DNA from: Psychrobacter alimentarius
Lineage (GTDB): Bacteria > Pseudomonadota > Gammaproteobacteria > Pseudomonadales > Moraxellaceae
Length of the DNA stretch: 64,000 nucleotides
Assembly (NCBI RefSeq): GCF_001606025.1
Contig: NZ_CP014945.1
Coordinates: 1,488,001 to 1,552,000 of the forward strand
Reading direction: 5' to 3'
Shown here: positions 53,978-62,801 of the stretch, one piece after another
Numbering within the stretch: position 1 is the stretch's first letter
How the letters are laid out: every line of letters begins with the position of its first letter
Notes under the pieces: model-generated
Told to the model about the DNA's origin: nothing
Seen by the model: only the letters and a program-made list of their open reading frames with translations
The model's database searches: none
Program-made: the position numbers and the translations under genes

Positions 53978-54493
53978 ATGAATATTAACTTCACGGATTT
54001 AGAAAAGCTCATAAAACTGGCAGAAGGCTCAGACATAAAATCTTTAGAACTGACCGATGGCGATACGCGTATCTCTATCGTTTGTCAGGCCGATGACAAT
54101 CACAATGACAACAGCAGCACGCGCAATTCTACTAGTAAAGTGTCCACATCAGAGCAGCAGACAGCAAGCGTATCTGCTCAGAAAACCATTACCAATAATG
54201 AAACAATAAGCTCTGATACAACTGATGAAACAGTAGCCACTGAGAACGCAGAGAATAACGTAACCGCCCCAATGCTCGGCACTTTTTATCTACGCCCAGA
54301 ACCGACAGCCGAGCCTTTTTTTAAAGTCGGTGATCAGATAGAGGCGGGGCAGACACTATGCATCATTGAAGCCATGAAAATGATGTATGAGGTCAAAGCA
54401 GAAACGAGCGGTACGCTTAAAGAGATTTTGGTAGAAGAAGGTGATGTCGTAGAGTATGAGCAGCCTTTATTTATGATAGCGCCAAACAGTTAA
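53978..54493 (+). CDS. Biotin carboxyl carrier protein, AccB-like, oxoprolinase operon
   Basis: A 171-residue carrier: N-terminal helical segment (residues 1-34, DLEKLIKLAEGSDIKSLEL), a long Thr/Ser/Asn/Glu-rich linker (about 40-95) and a biotinyl domain with the EAMKMM motif, biotin accepted at Lys134. It is followed by a biotin-carboxylase gene and PxpB/PxpC genes rather than by accD/accA. The likely partner is a carboxyltransferase made of PxpB and PxpC, as in urea carboxylase. A second true AccB for fatty-acid synthesis would be expected elsewhere in the genome. Confidence 0.85.
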   Translation: MNINFTDLEKLIKLAEGSDIKSLELTDGDTRISIVCQADDNHNDNSSTRNSTSKVSTSEQQTASVSAQKTITNNETISSDTTDETVATENAENNVTAPMLGTFYLRPEPTAEPFFKVGDQIEAGQTLCIIEAMKMMYEVKAETSGTLKEILVEEGDVVEYEQPLFMIAPNS

Positions 54494-54565
54494 GGTCAAG
54501 CAATACCGTGTCCATAACACCGCATAAATACTGTATTTGACATCATAATTTTTAGGAAAACAGAC

Positions 54566-55915
54566 ATGTTCTCAAAAATCTTAATTGCCAATCGTGGCGA
54601 GATTGCTCTACGTATTATCCGAGCTTGCAAACAGTTAGGTATTCAAACCGTCATTGCGCATTCTGAAGCTGACCAAGACTCACTGCCAGTACGCTTAGCC
54701 GACGAAAAAGTATGTATCGGCCCTGCCAATGCCACAAACAGCTATCTCAATCAAAGAGCGATCGTCTCTGCCGCCAAAATAACAGGTGCACAAGCCATTC
54801 ATCCAGGCTATGGTTTTTTGTCCGAAAATGCGGATTTTGCGGCTTTGATTGAAGAGTCAGGGCTGATATTTATTGGCCCAACCGCAGACAATATTAGAAA
54901 AATGGGTGATAAGGTCGCTGCAAAAGAACAGATGACGATGGCTGGCGTGCCCTGTGTACCGGGCTCCGAGGGTGCATTGCCTACCGACTCGGAGCAAGTC
55001 ATCAAGATTGCCAAAGACGTCGGCTATCCAGTAATCATCAAGGCAGCTAGCGGTGGTGGAGGTCGTGGTATGCGAGTGGTCGAAAAAGAAGCCAATTTAC
55101 TCTCCGCTATTGCTATGACGCAAACAGAAGCCAAAGCCAATTTTGGCAGCTCAATCGTTTATCTCGAAAAATATTTACAAGCACCTCGCCATATTGAGAT
55201 ACAAGTACTGTCTGACACGCATGGTAACGCTATCTACTTAGGTGAGCGTGATTGCTCTATGCAACGTCGCCATCAAAAAGTCATTGAAGAAGCGCCGGCA
55301 CCTGGCATTACCGAAGCGCAGCGTCAACAGATCGGGCAGGCTTGCGTAACAGCGTGCCAAAAAATGCAATATAGAGGGGCGGGCACATTTGAGTTTTTAT
55401 ACGAAAATGGCGAGTTCTTTTTTATCGAGATGAACACCCGAGTTCAGGTAGAGCACACCATTACCGAGATGATAACGGGTGTGGATATTGTTCAAGAGCA
55501 AATAAGAGTGGCTGCGGGGTTGCTGCTTGCGCACAAGCAAAGCGATATCAAAATCACTGGACACGCTTTTGAATGCCGTATCAATGCTGAAAATGCCAAC
55601 ACGTTTTTGCCCAATGCAGGACGTATAGACTATTGTCATATGCCCGCAGGATTTGGGATTAGAGTAGACAGTTATATCGAGTCAAACTATATCGTGCCGC
55701 CCTCTTATGACAGCTTGGTGGCCAAAATATGTGTGCACGACCATTCAAGAGAACAGGCGATAATAAAAATGCAAGCCGCCTTATCAGAGGCGCAAATCAC
55801 AGGTATCGATACCAATATTGATCTGCATCAACGATTGTTTGAAGACAAGGTATTTTGTGACGGTCAAATGAGCATTCACTATCTGGCTGAGTGGATACAA
55901 GACAATATAAGTTAA
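54566..55915 (+). CDS. Biotin carboxylase, AccC-like, oxoprolinase operon
   Basis: A 449-residue ATP-grasp enzyme that carboxylates the biotin of the carrier encoded just upstream. Marks: [35 protein letters not shown], the glycine-rich ATP loop [10 protein letters not shown], and [15 protein letters not shown] with the catalytic Glu/Arg. Ribosome site AGGAAA precedes ATG 54566. No accA or accD carboxyltransferase follows; PxpB does. This points to a dedicated carboxylase for 5-oxoproline or a related lactam/urea-like substrate. Confidence 0.88.
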   Translation: MFSKILIANRGEIALRIIRACKQLGIQTVIAHSEADQDSLPVRLADEKVCIGPANATNSYLNQRAIVSAAKITGAQAIHPGYGFLSENADFAALIEESGLIFIGPTADNIRKMGDKVAAKEQMTMAGVPCVPGSEGALPTDSEQVIKIAKDVGYPVIIKAASGGGGRGMRVVEKEANLLSAIAMTQTEAKANFGSSIVYLEKYLQAPRHIEIQVLSDTHGNAIYLGERDCSMQRRHQKVIEEAPAPGITEAQRQQIGQACVTACQKMQYRGAGTFEFLYENGEFFFIEMNTRVQVEHTITEMITGVDIVQEQIRVAAGLLLAHKQSDIKITGHAFECRINAENANTFLPNAGRIDYCHMPAGFGIRVDSYIESNYIVPPSYDSLVAKICVHDHSREQAIIKMQAALSEAQITGIDTNIDLHQRLFEDKVFCDGQMSIHYLAEWIQDNIS

Positions 55916-55983
55916 GAATAAAAACGAGCGCTAAAGCTGAAATGAAAGCTGACGTTGAAATAAAGATCATGGAGCGCATACAA

Positions 55984-56637
55984 ATGGAAATACAGTGGCA
56001 AATATGCAGTGAAACAAATCTGGCTTTGTTCTTTCCAAAGCCAGTGACCCTAGACAAGCAGCGACAATGCTGGGCGTTAGCGGACATTATAAAAAAAATG
56101 CCAGAAGTCATAGAAGTCGTGATTGGCATGAATACGCTCAGCGTATTTACGGTTTCATTGACCCTGACTGAGCTCAGAAATGTAGAACAGGCGTTATCTG
56201 AGCTACTGAATGACATGCCTTCAAAAACCATAGAGGGCAAGCATGTCGAAATCCCTGTGCATTACGGTGGCAAGTACGGCCCTGATCTTGCTGCCATGTC
56301 GAATGATTTGAACCTCTCGGTTGAAGACGTTGTCAATCTGCATACGGAGGCGACTTATACCGTGTATTTCATTGGTTTTCAGCCAGGATTTCCTTATCTT
56401 GGCGGCTTATCAGAATCCTTGTATTTCCCAAGACATGCCATACCTCGAACGCAAGTACCAGCAGGCTCAGTCGGTATAGGCGGCGAGCAAACGGGGGTTT
56501 ATCCTTTTGAGTCGCCAGGCGGTTGGCAACTATTGGGACAAACCGATACCTCATTATTTGATTTAACCAAAGACTCTCCGACGCTGCTTAACGCAGGCGA
56601 TACTTTGAAGTTTACAGCGATTGATATTCATGAGTAA
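55984..56637 (+). CDS. pxpB: 5-oxoprolinase subunit PxpB (KipI-like)
   Basis: A 217-residue subunit with the family marks FQPGFPYLGGLSESL, PRTQVPAGSVGIGGEQTGVYPFESPGGW and LLGQT. It forms a complex with PxpC. The ATG at 55984 gives the length of Escherichia coli PxpB (218) and has GGAG at 55971-55974; a GTG at 55891 inside accC-like and an ATG at 55969 are longer options. Related to the N-terminal part of the urea-carboxylase carboxyltransferase domain. It lies directly after the biotin-carboxylase gene. Confidence 0.9.
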   Translation: MEIQWQICSETNLALFFPKPVTLDKQRQCWALADIIKKMPEVIEVVIGMNTLSVFTVSLTLTELRNVEQALSELLNDMPSKTIEGKHVEIPVHYGGKYGPDLAAMSNDLNLSVEDVVNLHTEATYTVYFIGFQPGFPYLGGLSESLYFPRHAIPRTQVPAGSVGIGGEQTGVYPFESPGGWQLLGQTDTSLFDLTKDSPTLLNAGDTLKFTAIDIHE

Positions 56638-56641
56638 ATTT

Positions 56642-56775
56642 AATCCAAAATAGAAATGGCAAATACAGTCATCAGGTTCTACTGGAATAAATTTTTCTTA
56701 CTGGCTGTGCCTACGCCGACAGAGGTGACAAAAAATTAGTTCCATTCTCGCTATGCCTTTTTTATATTGGACTGA
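56642..56775. repeat. Palindromic intergenic repeat, copy B (longest)
   Basis: Outer arms AATCCAAAATAGAAATGGC (56642-56660) and GCCTTTTTTATATTGGACT (56754-56772) pair at 15 of 19 positions; inner arms TGGAATAAATTTTT and AAAAAATTAGTTCCA pair as well, and CTGT..CGACAG forms the tip. It fills most of the 180-base gap between pxpB and pxpC, that is, inside an operon. Inner arms show compensatory changes against copy A. Confidence 0.7.
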
Positions 56776-56828
56776 CTCTAGCTATAAAGATAGTACGAAT
56801 AAAAAATATAAACAAATAGGTGGTATCA

Positions 56829-57752
56829 ATGAAAATTTTAGCCGCAAGCGCCCTTGCTAGTATCCAAGATTCAGGACGATTGGGCTACCGAAGCATGGGC
56901 GTGGGTAGAAACGGAGCGATGGATAGCTGGTCGCTACAAGCTGGTAACGCTTTAATAAAAAATGAGCTTAATGAGCCAGCAATTGAAATTTCTTTAGGTA
57001 ATTTGACTATAGAATTTGAAGAAGACGTCAGTTTTTGCCTAACAGGCGCATTATATGAAGCATATTTAGATGACAAACGCATTCCTTGCTATTGGCGTAT
57101 CAATGCAAAAGCCAATCAAACGCTCAAACTGGTACGTCCGCTACAAGGTATGTATACCTATCTATGTGTACATGGTGGCTTTGATATTGAACCAGTCTTA
57201 GAGTCGACCAGTACCAATACCAAAGCGGGTTTTGGTGGATTTGAAGGTAGGTATCTTAAAGCCGATGACACTTTAAATGTAAAAGTCGCTTCACACTTAC
57301 CCGTCATTGGCGTGGCTCGCCTGACACCAACTCAAATGATTAGAGTCATAAAAAGTAGCGAGTATGAGTGTTTTACCGCTGCTTCCCAAGAAGCGTTTGA
57401 GACACAAGCGTGGAAGCTGCAAACTAACAGCAATCGTATGGGCTATCGCTTGGCAGGAGAATCAGCGCTTGAGTTTGCTGAGCCTGTAGAGATGAGTTCG
57501 CACGGCGTAGATATTGGTATGATTCAAGTACCACCGCAAGGGCAACCCATTGTTTTGATGGCAGATGGGCAGACGACAGGAGGCTATCCCAAAATTGCTA
57601 CCGTCATCAATGCAGACATAGGAATGATGGCACAAATTCGGTTCGGTAAAGCGTGTCAGTTTACGCTCGTAGGTTTAGAACAAGCATTGCATGAACAACA
57701 AAAAAGACACCACTATATTAAGCAAATTAAGGAATATGCTGATGAAAATTGA
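56829..57752 (+). CDS. pxpC: 5-oxoprolinase subunit PxpC (KipA-like)
   Basis: A 307-residue subunit with the hallmarks SIQDSGRLGYRSMGVGRNGAMD at the N-terminus, SNRMGYRLAG near residue 200 and QPIVLMADGQTTGGYPKIATV near 250. I choose ATG 56829 with AGGTGG upstream; a GTG at 56820 is within the site. It partners PxpB. The 3' end overlaps the pxpA start by 11 bases. Homologous to the second half of the carboxyltransferase domain in urea carboxylase. Confidence 0.9.
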   Translation: MKILAASALASIQDSGRLGYRSMGVGRNGAMDSWSLQAGNALIKNELNEPAIEISLGNLTIEFEEDVSFCLTGALYEAYLDDKRIPCYWRINAKANQTLKLVRPLQGMYTYLCVHGGFDIEPVLESTSTNTKAGFGGFEGRYLKADDTLNVKVASHLPVIGVARLTPTQMIRVIKSSEYECFTAASQEAFETQAWKLQTNSNRMGYRLAGESALEFAEPVEMSSHGVDIGMIQVPPQGQPIVLMADGQTTGGYPKIATVINADIGMMAQIRFGKACQFTLVGLEQALHEQQKRHHYIKQIKEYADEN

Positions 57753-58479
57753 TTTAAATGCCGATGTCGCTGAAGGCTGTGGGCAAGATGATAAATTATT
57801 AACCATCGTCAGCTCGGCGAATGTCTGCTGCGGTCTTCACGCGGGTTCTTATGATGAGATGCTGGCGACCTTGCAATTGGCCAAAGCAAACAATGTAAGA
57901 GTAGGCGCGCATCCGGGACTGAACGATAGAGAAAACTTTGGCCGTACCAATCAGAGCTTGAATGAAGCCAGTTACCGAGCTTTGTTATCCTATCAACTGG
58001 GGGCAACCAAAGCACTCTGTGATTTGGTTGGTGTGCCTTTGGAGTATGTCAAACCCCATGGTGCACTGTATAACCAAGCAGCGGTTGATGAGGCGTTGTC
58101 AGATATCTTGGTGAGTGAAATCAAACGCTTCGACCCAAACTTAAAAGTGATGGGTTTGTCGGGTGGTCATCTTGTCAAATCAGCAAAAAATCATGGTTTA
58201 GTGTCAATATCAGAAGTGTTCGCCGATCGCAACTATGAGGAAGATGGCTCATTGGTCTCCCGTAGTAAAGACAATGCATTGATCACTGATACCAATGAAG
58301 CAATCAATCATGTATTACAGATGATTACGGAGGGGACTGTTACCAGTGTAAGCGGCAAAAAAATCCCAGTAGAGGCGCAAAGTATCTGTTTACATGGTGA
58401 TGGGGAACATGCCATTTTATTTGCTCAAGAGATTAAAAAACAACTAGAGATCAAAGGTATTAAGATATCCGCTCAATAG
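57742..58479 (+). CDS. pxpA: 5-oxoprolinase subunit PxpA (LamB/YcsF family)
   Basis: A 245-residue subunit of the LamB/YcsF family: DLNADVAEGCGQDDKLLTIVSSANVCCGLHAGS at the N-terminus, GAHPGLNDRENFGR near residue 56, VKPHGALYN near 104 and QSICLHGDGEHA near 214. Together with PxpB and PxpC it hydrolyses 5-oxoproline to glutamate. ATG 57742 has AAGGAA seven bases upstream; ATG 57736 is too close to that site and the ORF's first ATG at 57691 lies inside pxpC. Confidence 0.92.
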   Translation: MKIDLNADVAEGCGQDDKLLTIVSSANVCCGLHAGSYDEMLATLQLAKANNVRVGAHPGLNDRENFGRTNQSLNEASYRALLSYQLGATKALCDLVGVPLEYVKPHGALYNQAAVDEALSDILVSEIKRFDPNLKVMGLSGGHLVKSAKNHGLVSISEVFADRNYEEDGSLVSRSKDNALITDTNEAINHVLQMITEGTVTSVSGKKIPVEAQSICLHGDGEHAILFAQEIKKQLEIKGIKISAQ

Positions 58480-58519
58480 TAATTTGAATCGACTTATTTT
58501 GTATAACACAAGGATGTTC

Positions 58520-59707
58520 ATGAGTACCTTAAAAAAACATAATACCGCCATTTTGGGCGCGGCCTTTTTGATGGCCACATCAGCTGTCGGACCAGGGTTT
58601 TTGACCCAAACGGCTACCTTTACCGAAAGTCTGATGGCAAGTTTTGGTTTTGTTATTCTAATATCTATTATCATGGATATTGGCGTACAGCTTAATGTTT
58701 GGCGCATTGTCGCTGTCTCTAGAAAACGGGCACAGGAAATTGCCAACTTAGTATTCCCAGGCGTCGGTTACTTGCTTGCATTTTTAATTATTGCAGGCGG
58801 GCTTGCTTTTAACATTGGTAACATTGGCGGTGCAGGTCTTGGCATGCAGTCTATGTTCAATATCTCGCCTATCACTGGGGCATTGATCAGTGGTGTCGTC
58901 GCAGTAGCCATATTCTTAGGCAAAGAAGCCGGCCCCATGATGGATAAGTTTGCTCAGCTGATGGGCTTTATTCTTATTGTATTGATCATTTATGTGGTGT
59001 TCAAATCTGACCCACCATTGGCTGAAGCTGTTACCAAAACCATCATGCCCGACAAGATTGATGCAGTGGCTATCGTTACTTTGGTCGGCGGTACGGTTGG
59101 CGGTTATATTACGTTTTCAGGTGCACACCGCTTATTAGAAGCAGGCGTGAGTGGAGAAGAAAATCTGGGCGCAGTGACGCGAAGTTCAGTGTCTGGTATT
59201 TTGATTGCTTCTGTTATTCGTGTGTTCTTGTTTCTTGCCGTTTTAGGTGTGGTGTCTCAGGGTTTTACCTTGAATCCGGCAAACCCAGCTATGTCGCCTT
59301 TTGAATATATATTAGGCAATGCAGGTAAGGTGATTTTTGGTATGGTCATTTGGGCCGCCTCCGTGACTTCTGTCATTGGTGCTGCTTATACTTCTGTGTC
59401 TTTTATGACCAATTTTCATCCGTTTATTGAAACGTACAAACGCTATTTTATTATTGGCTTTATCGTCATCTCAACGCTGGTGTTTGCCACTATCGGTAAG
59501 CCTGCTCAAGTACTGGTATTGGTCGGTACTTTAAATGGTTTGGTATTGCCTATTGCAATGGTCATTATTCTTATCGCTGCTTATAGAAAAAACATCGTCG
59601 GTAACTACAAGCATCCTATTTGGATTGCCGCATTTGGTTGGTTGATTGCCATTGTCATGAGTATTCTAAGCGTGATGACGATCGCTAAATATCTTGGTAT
59701 GAGTTGA
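58520..59707 (+). CDS. NRAMP-related transporter lacking classical metal ligands
   Basis: A 395-residue inner-membrane protein with about 11 helices and NRAMP-like architecture (AVGPGFLTQTATFTESL, TVGGYITFSGAHRLLEAG). The metal-binding DPGN of helix 1 and the MPH of helix 6, defining true NRAMP metal importers, are not present. It follows pxpA by 40 bases and so belongs to the oxoprolinase operon. Import of 5-oxoproline or another small organic substrate is a reasonable guess; divalent metal transport is the default family annotation. Start ATG 58520 with AAGG at 58510-58513. Confidence 0.75.
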   Translation: MSTLKKHNTAILGAAFLMATSAVGPGFLTQTATFTESLMASFGFVILISIIMDIGVQLNVWRIVAVSRKRAQEIANLVFPGVGYLLAFLIIAGGLAFNIGNIGGAGLGMQSMFNISPITGALISGVVAVAIFLGKEAGPMMDKFAQLMGFILIVLIIYVVFKSDPPLAEAVTKTIMPDKIDAVAIVTLVGGTVGGYITFSGAHRLLEAGVSGEENLGAVTRSSVSGILIASVIRVFLFLAVLGVVSQGFTLNPANPAMSPFEYILGNAGKVIFGMVIWAASVTSVIGAAYTSVSFMTNFHPFIETYKRYFIIGFIVISTLVFATIGKPAQVLVLVGTLNGLVLPIAMVIILIAAYRKNIVGNYKHPIWIAAFGWLIAIVMSILSVMTIAKYLGMS

Positions 59708-59725
59708 TAATTAATTAAGGAATTT

Positions 59726-60148
59726 ATGATGGATATAGAGCAAATAGCGCGTGTGGTTAAGCTGGTTGAGCGCAGTCAGTTGCACGAAATAACAATTGCG
59801 AATAACGGGCAATCTATTAAAGTGGTTAACAATATAGACTCACAGAACAGTGCTAATCCGCTAGAAGCTATGCCGACTCAAGAGCTTGAACAGAAAGACA
59901 GTAAACCATTACAAGTATGTGCAACTCATGTGGGAAAAGTTTACTTAAGTGAAGATGATACAACTGACCAGCTGGTAAATGAAGGAGATAGTATCGAAAA
60001 AGGTCAGACGATCTGTTTCATTGAGGAGTTGACTCGTTTGCTTCCTGTTATCAGTGATAAAACAGGTATTATTGACACCATCTTAGTTAAAAATGGACAA
60101 AACATCGAATATGGTCAGCCTATTTTAAAATTAACAAGCAGTACATAG
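59726..60148 (+). CDS. BCCP-like protein without the biotin-accepting lysine
   Basis: A 140-residue paralogue of the operon's biotin carrier. The N-terminal helix (IEQIARVVKLVERSQLHEITI), linker, and lipoyl/biotinyl fold are kept, but the site reads CFIEELTRLLPV where the true carrier reads CIIEAMKMMYEV; Thr103 is in place of the biotinyl lysine. It follows the NRAMP-related gene by 18 bases with AAGGAA upstream, so it is the last gene of the operon. It cannot carry biotin in the usual way; a structural or regulatory role, such as assembling PxpBC, is inferred. ATG 59729 is an alternative start. Confidence 0.8.
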   Translation: MMDIEQIARVVKLVERSQLHEITIANNGQSIKVVNNIDSQNSANPLEAMPTQELEQKDSKPLQVCATHVGKVYLSEDDTTDQLVNEGDSIEKGQTICFIEELTRLLPVISDKTGIIDTILVKNGQNIEYGQPILKLTSST

Positions 60149-60404
60149 CGTGTATGGATTAACTTAGCATTCAGCCAGCAGCTTATTGATTTTTCACTTG
60201 GCGGTATCTTGTCTTTATATGGGCTTGGTACCGTCATTTTTATGGGCAGTGACTAAAGGTTTCATTATTAAGAAATGCCGAGAAAACTGGTAAATATCTG
60301 CTGTTAGAATCACAACACTTTCATAACAATGGCTGCTATGACGACAGATAAAATAGAACACGTATCTAAAACTGAAACCATAATTCAAACAATAAGGACG
60401 GTTT

Positions 60405-61259
60405 ATGACTATGCATAAAACTATTTTAATCACTGGTAGCACGGACGGCATTGGCAAATTAGCTGCTTTAAAACTGGCAGAAGCGGGGCATCAAGTGTAC
60501 CTGCATGGCCGTGATGCGGACAAACTGGCCAGTGTGATTACTGAAGTCCAAGCAGTAGCGACAGGTGAAGCATTAGATAGAGTTGGTGGGTTTGTAGCGG
60601 ATTTCTCTGATTTAACTGCTGTACTTAAGATGGCATCCGACGTGAATGAAAAGTTGCCAAAGCTGGATGTCTTGATAAACAATGCAGGAATTTATACCAC
60701 ATCAGCTGCAACGACCAAAGATGATTTGGACATACGCTTTGTGATCAATTACCTAGCACCTTATGAGCTGACCAATACGCTATTACCGTTACTCAAGCAG
60801 TCTAGTAAAGCACGCATCATCAATCTAAGCTCAGCTGCCCAAACGCCGATATCATATGAGGCATTTGCAGGACAAGCCAGCTTGGAGGATAAAACTGCCT
60901 ATGCGCAAAGTAAGCTGGCACTCACGATGTGGAGTATGGCCTTGGCTGACAAGATTGCCAGCGATGATATCAATGTGATTGCTGTGAATCCAGGTTCCCT
61001 TCTCAATACCAAGATGGTTGATGAAGCGTATGGTCAGTACTGGTCATCAGCAGACAAAGGCGCAAATATCTTAACGGAACTGGCAATCTCAGATGAGTTT
61101 GCTAATGACACGGGTAAATACTTTGATAACGATATCAAAGATGGCATACAAGGTGATGTAAGAGGCGAGTTTGGAAAACCGCATGCTGATGCTTTGAATA
61201 AAGAAGCCATTGCAAAGCTTGAGAAGCATACAGAGCAGGTCTTGCAATCGTTATATTAA
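60405..61259 (+). CDS. SDR-family oxidoreductase
   Basis: A 284-residue short-chain dehydrogenase with TGSTDGIGKLAALKLAEAGHQV (cofactor site, residues about 7-28), NNAGIYT near 92, INLSSAAQ near 137 and catalytic YAQSK near 164. Similar to the retinol-dehydrogenase-like branch, substrate unknown. ATG 60405 is preceded by AAGGAC. Followed by an MDR-family reductase in the same direction 91 bases later, possibly one transcript. Confidence 0.83.
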   Translation: MTMHKTILITGSTDGIGKLAALKLAEAGHQVYLHGRDADKLASVITEVQAVATGEALDRVGGFVADFSDLTAVLKMASDVNEKLPKLDVLINNAGIYTTSAATTKDDLDIRFVINYLAPYELTNTLLPLLKQSSKARIINLSSAAQTPISYEAFAGQASLEDKTAYAQSKLALTMWSMALADKIASDDINVIAVNPGSLLNTKMVDEAYGQYWSSADKGANILTELAISDEFANDTGKYFDNDIKDGIQGDVRGEFGKPHADALNKEAIAKLEKHTEQVLQSLY

Positions 61260-61350
61260 CCATAACTCATTTCATAAGAAGCTTCACTTAAGCTAATTAA
61301 TGTCCAGATAAAGACGCTACTGACGCTATTTATTATTAGGAATAAAAACA

Positions 61351-62415
61351 ATGCAAAATCAGACAATAAAAGCCATTGGTTATAAAGACAATTTCGCTAT
61401 CGATAATGAACAAGCACTACAAGACATTACCCTTGATAAACCGACTGCTACAGGCCATGATATTTTGGTAGAGGTCAAAGCCATATCTGTAAACCCCGTA
61501 GATTATAAAATCCGTCAGTCACGTCCTGCACCAGAGGGTGAGTATGCGGTGATTGGCTGGGACGCGGCGGGTATCGTGACGGCTGTCGGCGATGAGGTCA
61601 GCTTGTTCTCAGTAGGAGATAAGGTGTATTACGCTGGTGATTTGACCCGTTCAGGTAGCAATGCTGAATATCAACTGGTTGATGAGCGTATCGTTGGGCA
61701 CATGCCATCATCGCTATCTTTTGCAGAAGCTGCGGCATTACCACTCACCACGATTACGGCTTGGGAGATGTTGTTTGAACGCCTGCAAGTGCCTGTTACC
61801 AATAGCTCGACAGATAAAAATGGTAGTGATGAGCGTGATAATGACGTCTCGGTATTGGTCATTGGTGCAGCAGGCGGCGTAGGTTCTATCTTAACGCAGT
61901 TATTAAAAACACGGACCTCTGCCACAGTCATCGGTACTGCATCACGAGATGAGAGTGTACAGTGGTTAAAGGATTTAGGCGCAGATCATGTGATCAATCA
62001 TCGTAACCCATTGTTTGATGAGCTACAGAAGACAGGTATCACTGAGGTAGATTATGTCGTGAGTCTCAATAACACCGATGAGCATTATGAAGAAATCATC
62101 AAATGCTTAAAGCCACAAGGTAAGTTAGGACTTATCGATGATCCTGAATCATTAGACGCTAAGGCGCTTAAAACTAAATGTCTGAGCCTACATTGGGAGT
62201 TTATGTTTACGCGCTCAATGTTCCATACGCCAGATATGCTTGAACAGCATCGTTTATTAACGGATGTTGCCAACATGATTGACGCAGGCGAGATCAAGAC
62301 CACCGTTGCCTATCATCTTGGCACTATCACAGCTGAACATGTACGCAGTGCGCACCAAATGCTAGAAAACCAGCAAGCACATGGCAAGATAGTGTTAGAA
62401 GGTTGGCCTGCGTAG
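61351..62415 (+). CDS. Zinc-type alcohol dehydrogenase-like (quinone oxidoreductase, MDR) protein
   Basis: A 354-residue MDR-family protein of the ZADH/QOR type: VEVKAISVNPVDYKIR near residue 42, VIGWDAAGIVTAVG near 66, LPLTTITAWEMLFERL near 130 and the cofactor site VLVIGAAGGVGSILTQLL near 169. No zinc-ligand pattern, so an NADPH-dependent quinone or enone reductase. A 14-residue insert (Ser/Asp/Lys-rich, near 150-163) precedes the cofactor fold. Ends before a strong terminator. Confidence 0.85.
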   Translation: MQNQTIKAIGYKDNFAIDNEQALQDITLDKPTATGHDILVEVKAISVNPVDYKIRQSRPAPEGEYAVIGWDAAGIVTAVGDEVSLFSVGDKVYYAGDLTRSGSNAEYQLVDERIVGHMPSSLSFAEAAALPLTTITAWEMLFERLQVPVTNSSTDKNGSDERDNDVSVLVIGAAGGVGSILTQLLKTRTSATVIGTASRDESVQWLKDLGADHVINHRNPLFDELQKTGITEVDYVVSLNNTDEHYEEIIKCLKPQGKLGLIDDPESLDAKALKTKCLSLHWEFMFTRSMFHTPDMLEQHRLLTDVANMIDAGEIKTTVAYHLGTITAEHVRSAHQMLENQQAHGKIVLEGWPA

Positions 62416-62456
62416 GGCTTATATTTTCATCAAGTATAATCTTAAAACCAAAATAA

Positions 62457-62493
62457 AAACCACCTTAGCTTGATCGGCAAGGGTGGTTTTTTT
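62457..62493 (+). terminator. Intrinsic terminator after the MDR reductase gene
   Basis: AACCACCTT pairs with AAGGGTGGTT, allowing one bulge, with a loop of about 14 bases, followed by a T run. Confidence 0.8.
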
Positions 62494-62569
62494 GGGCTTG
62501 CGTGGTTATACAATTAGTCGTACTTCAATATCTAATAGTAACTCCGTCACGCAGTGTAACCAAAAGCGC

Positions 62570-62780
62570 TATTCTACTGATGAAATTGAGAAAACAGGTG
62601 TTGAATATCAAAAATAAATTTGGGTACTAAAAAAGATATGCATAGTAAAAAAATTGAAATGATTAAACAATATGAAAAAGAGAATGGCAAACTTATGGAA
62701 ACAATAGCCATTCAGATTATCCAGTTAATTATGATATTTTTGATAGAGATATAAGGGTCAGTACTGGAAAGATCGTTTAA
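62570..62780 (+). pseudogene. Frameshifted remnant of a polymorphic-toxin C-terminal tip
   Basis: Three consecutive pieces in three frames join into one sensible sequence. YSTDEIEKTGVEYQK (from 62570) is followed by a second piece reading TKKDMHSKKIEMIKQYEKEN and then GKLMET (frame of ATG 62638). The third piece is NSHSDYPVNYDIFDRDIRV (62703 to TAA 62780). The break points lie near 62615 and 62700. The style, with a short charged tip ending 21 bases before a SUKH-type immunity gene, is that of a displaced toxin end. The exact toxin family is not recognised, and the reading assumes two frameshifts. Confidence 0.55.
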
Positions 62781-62801
62781 ACCAATTGCAAGGAAATTAA
62801 T

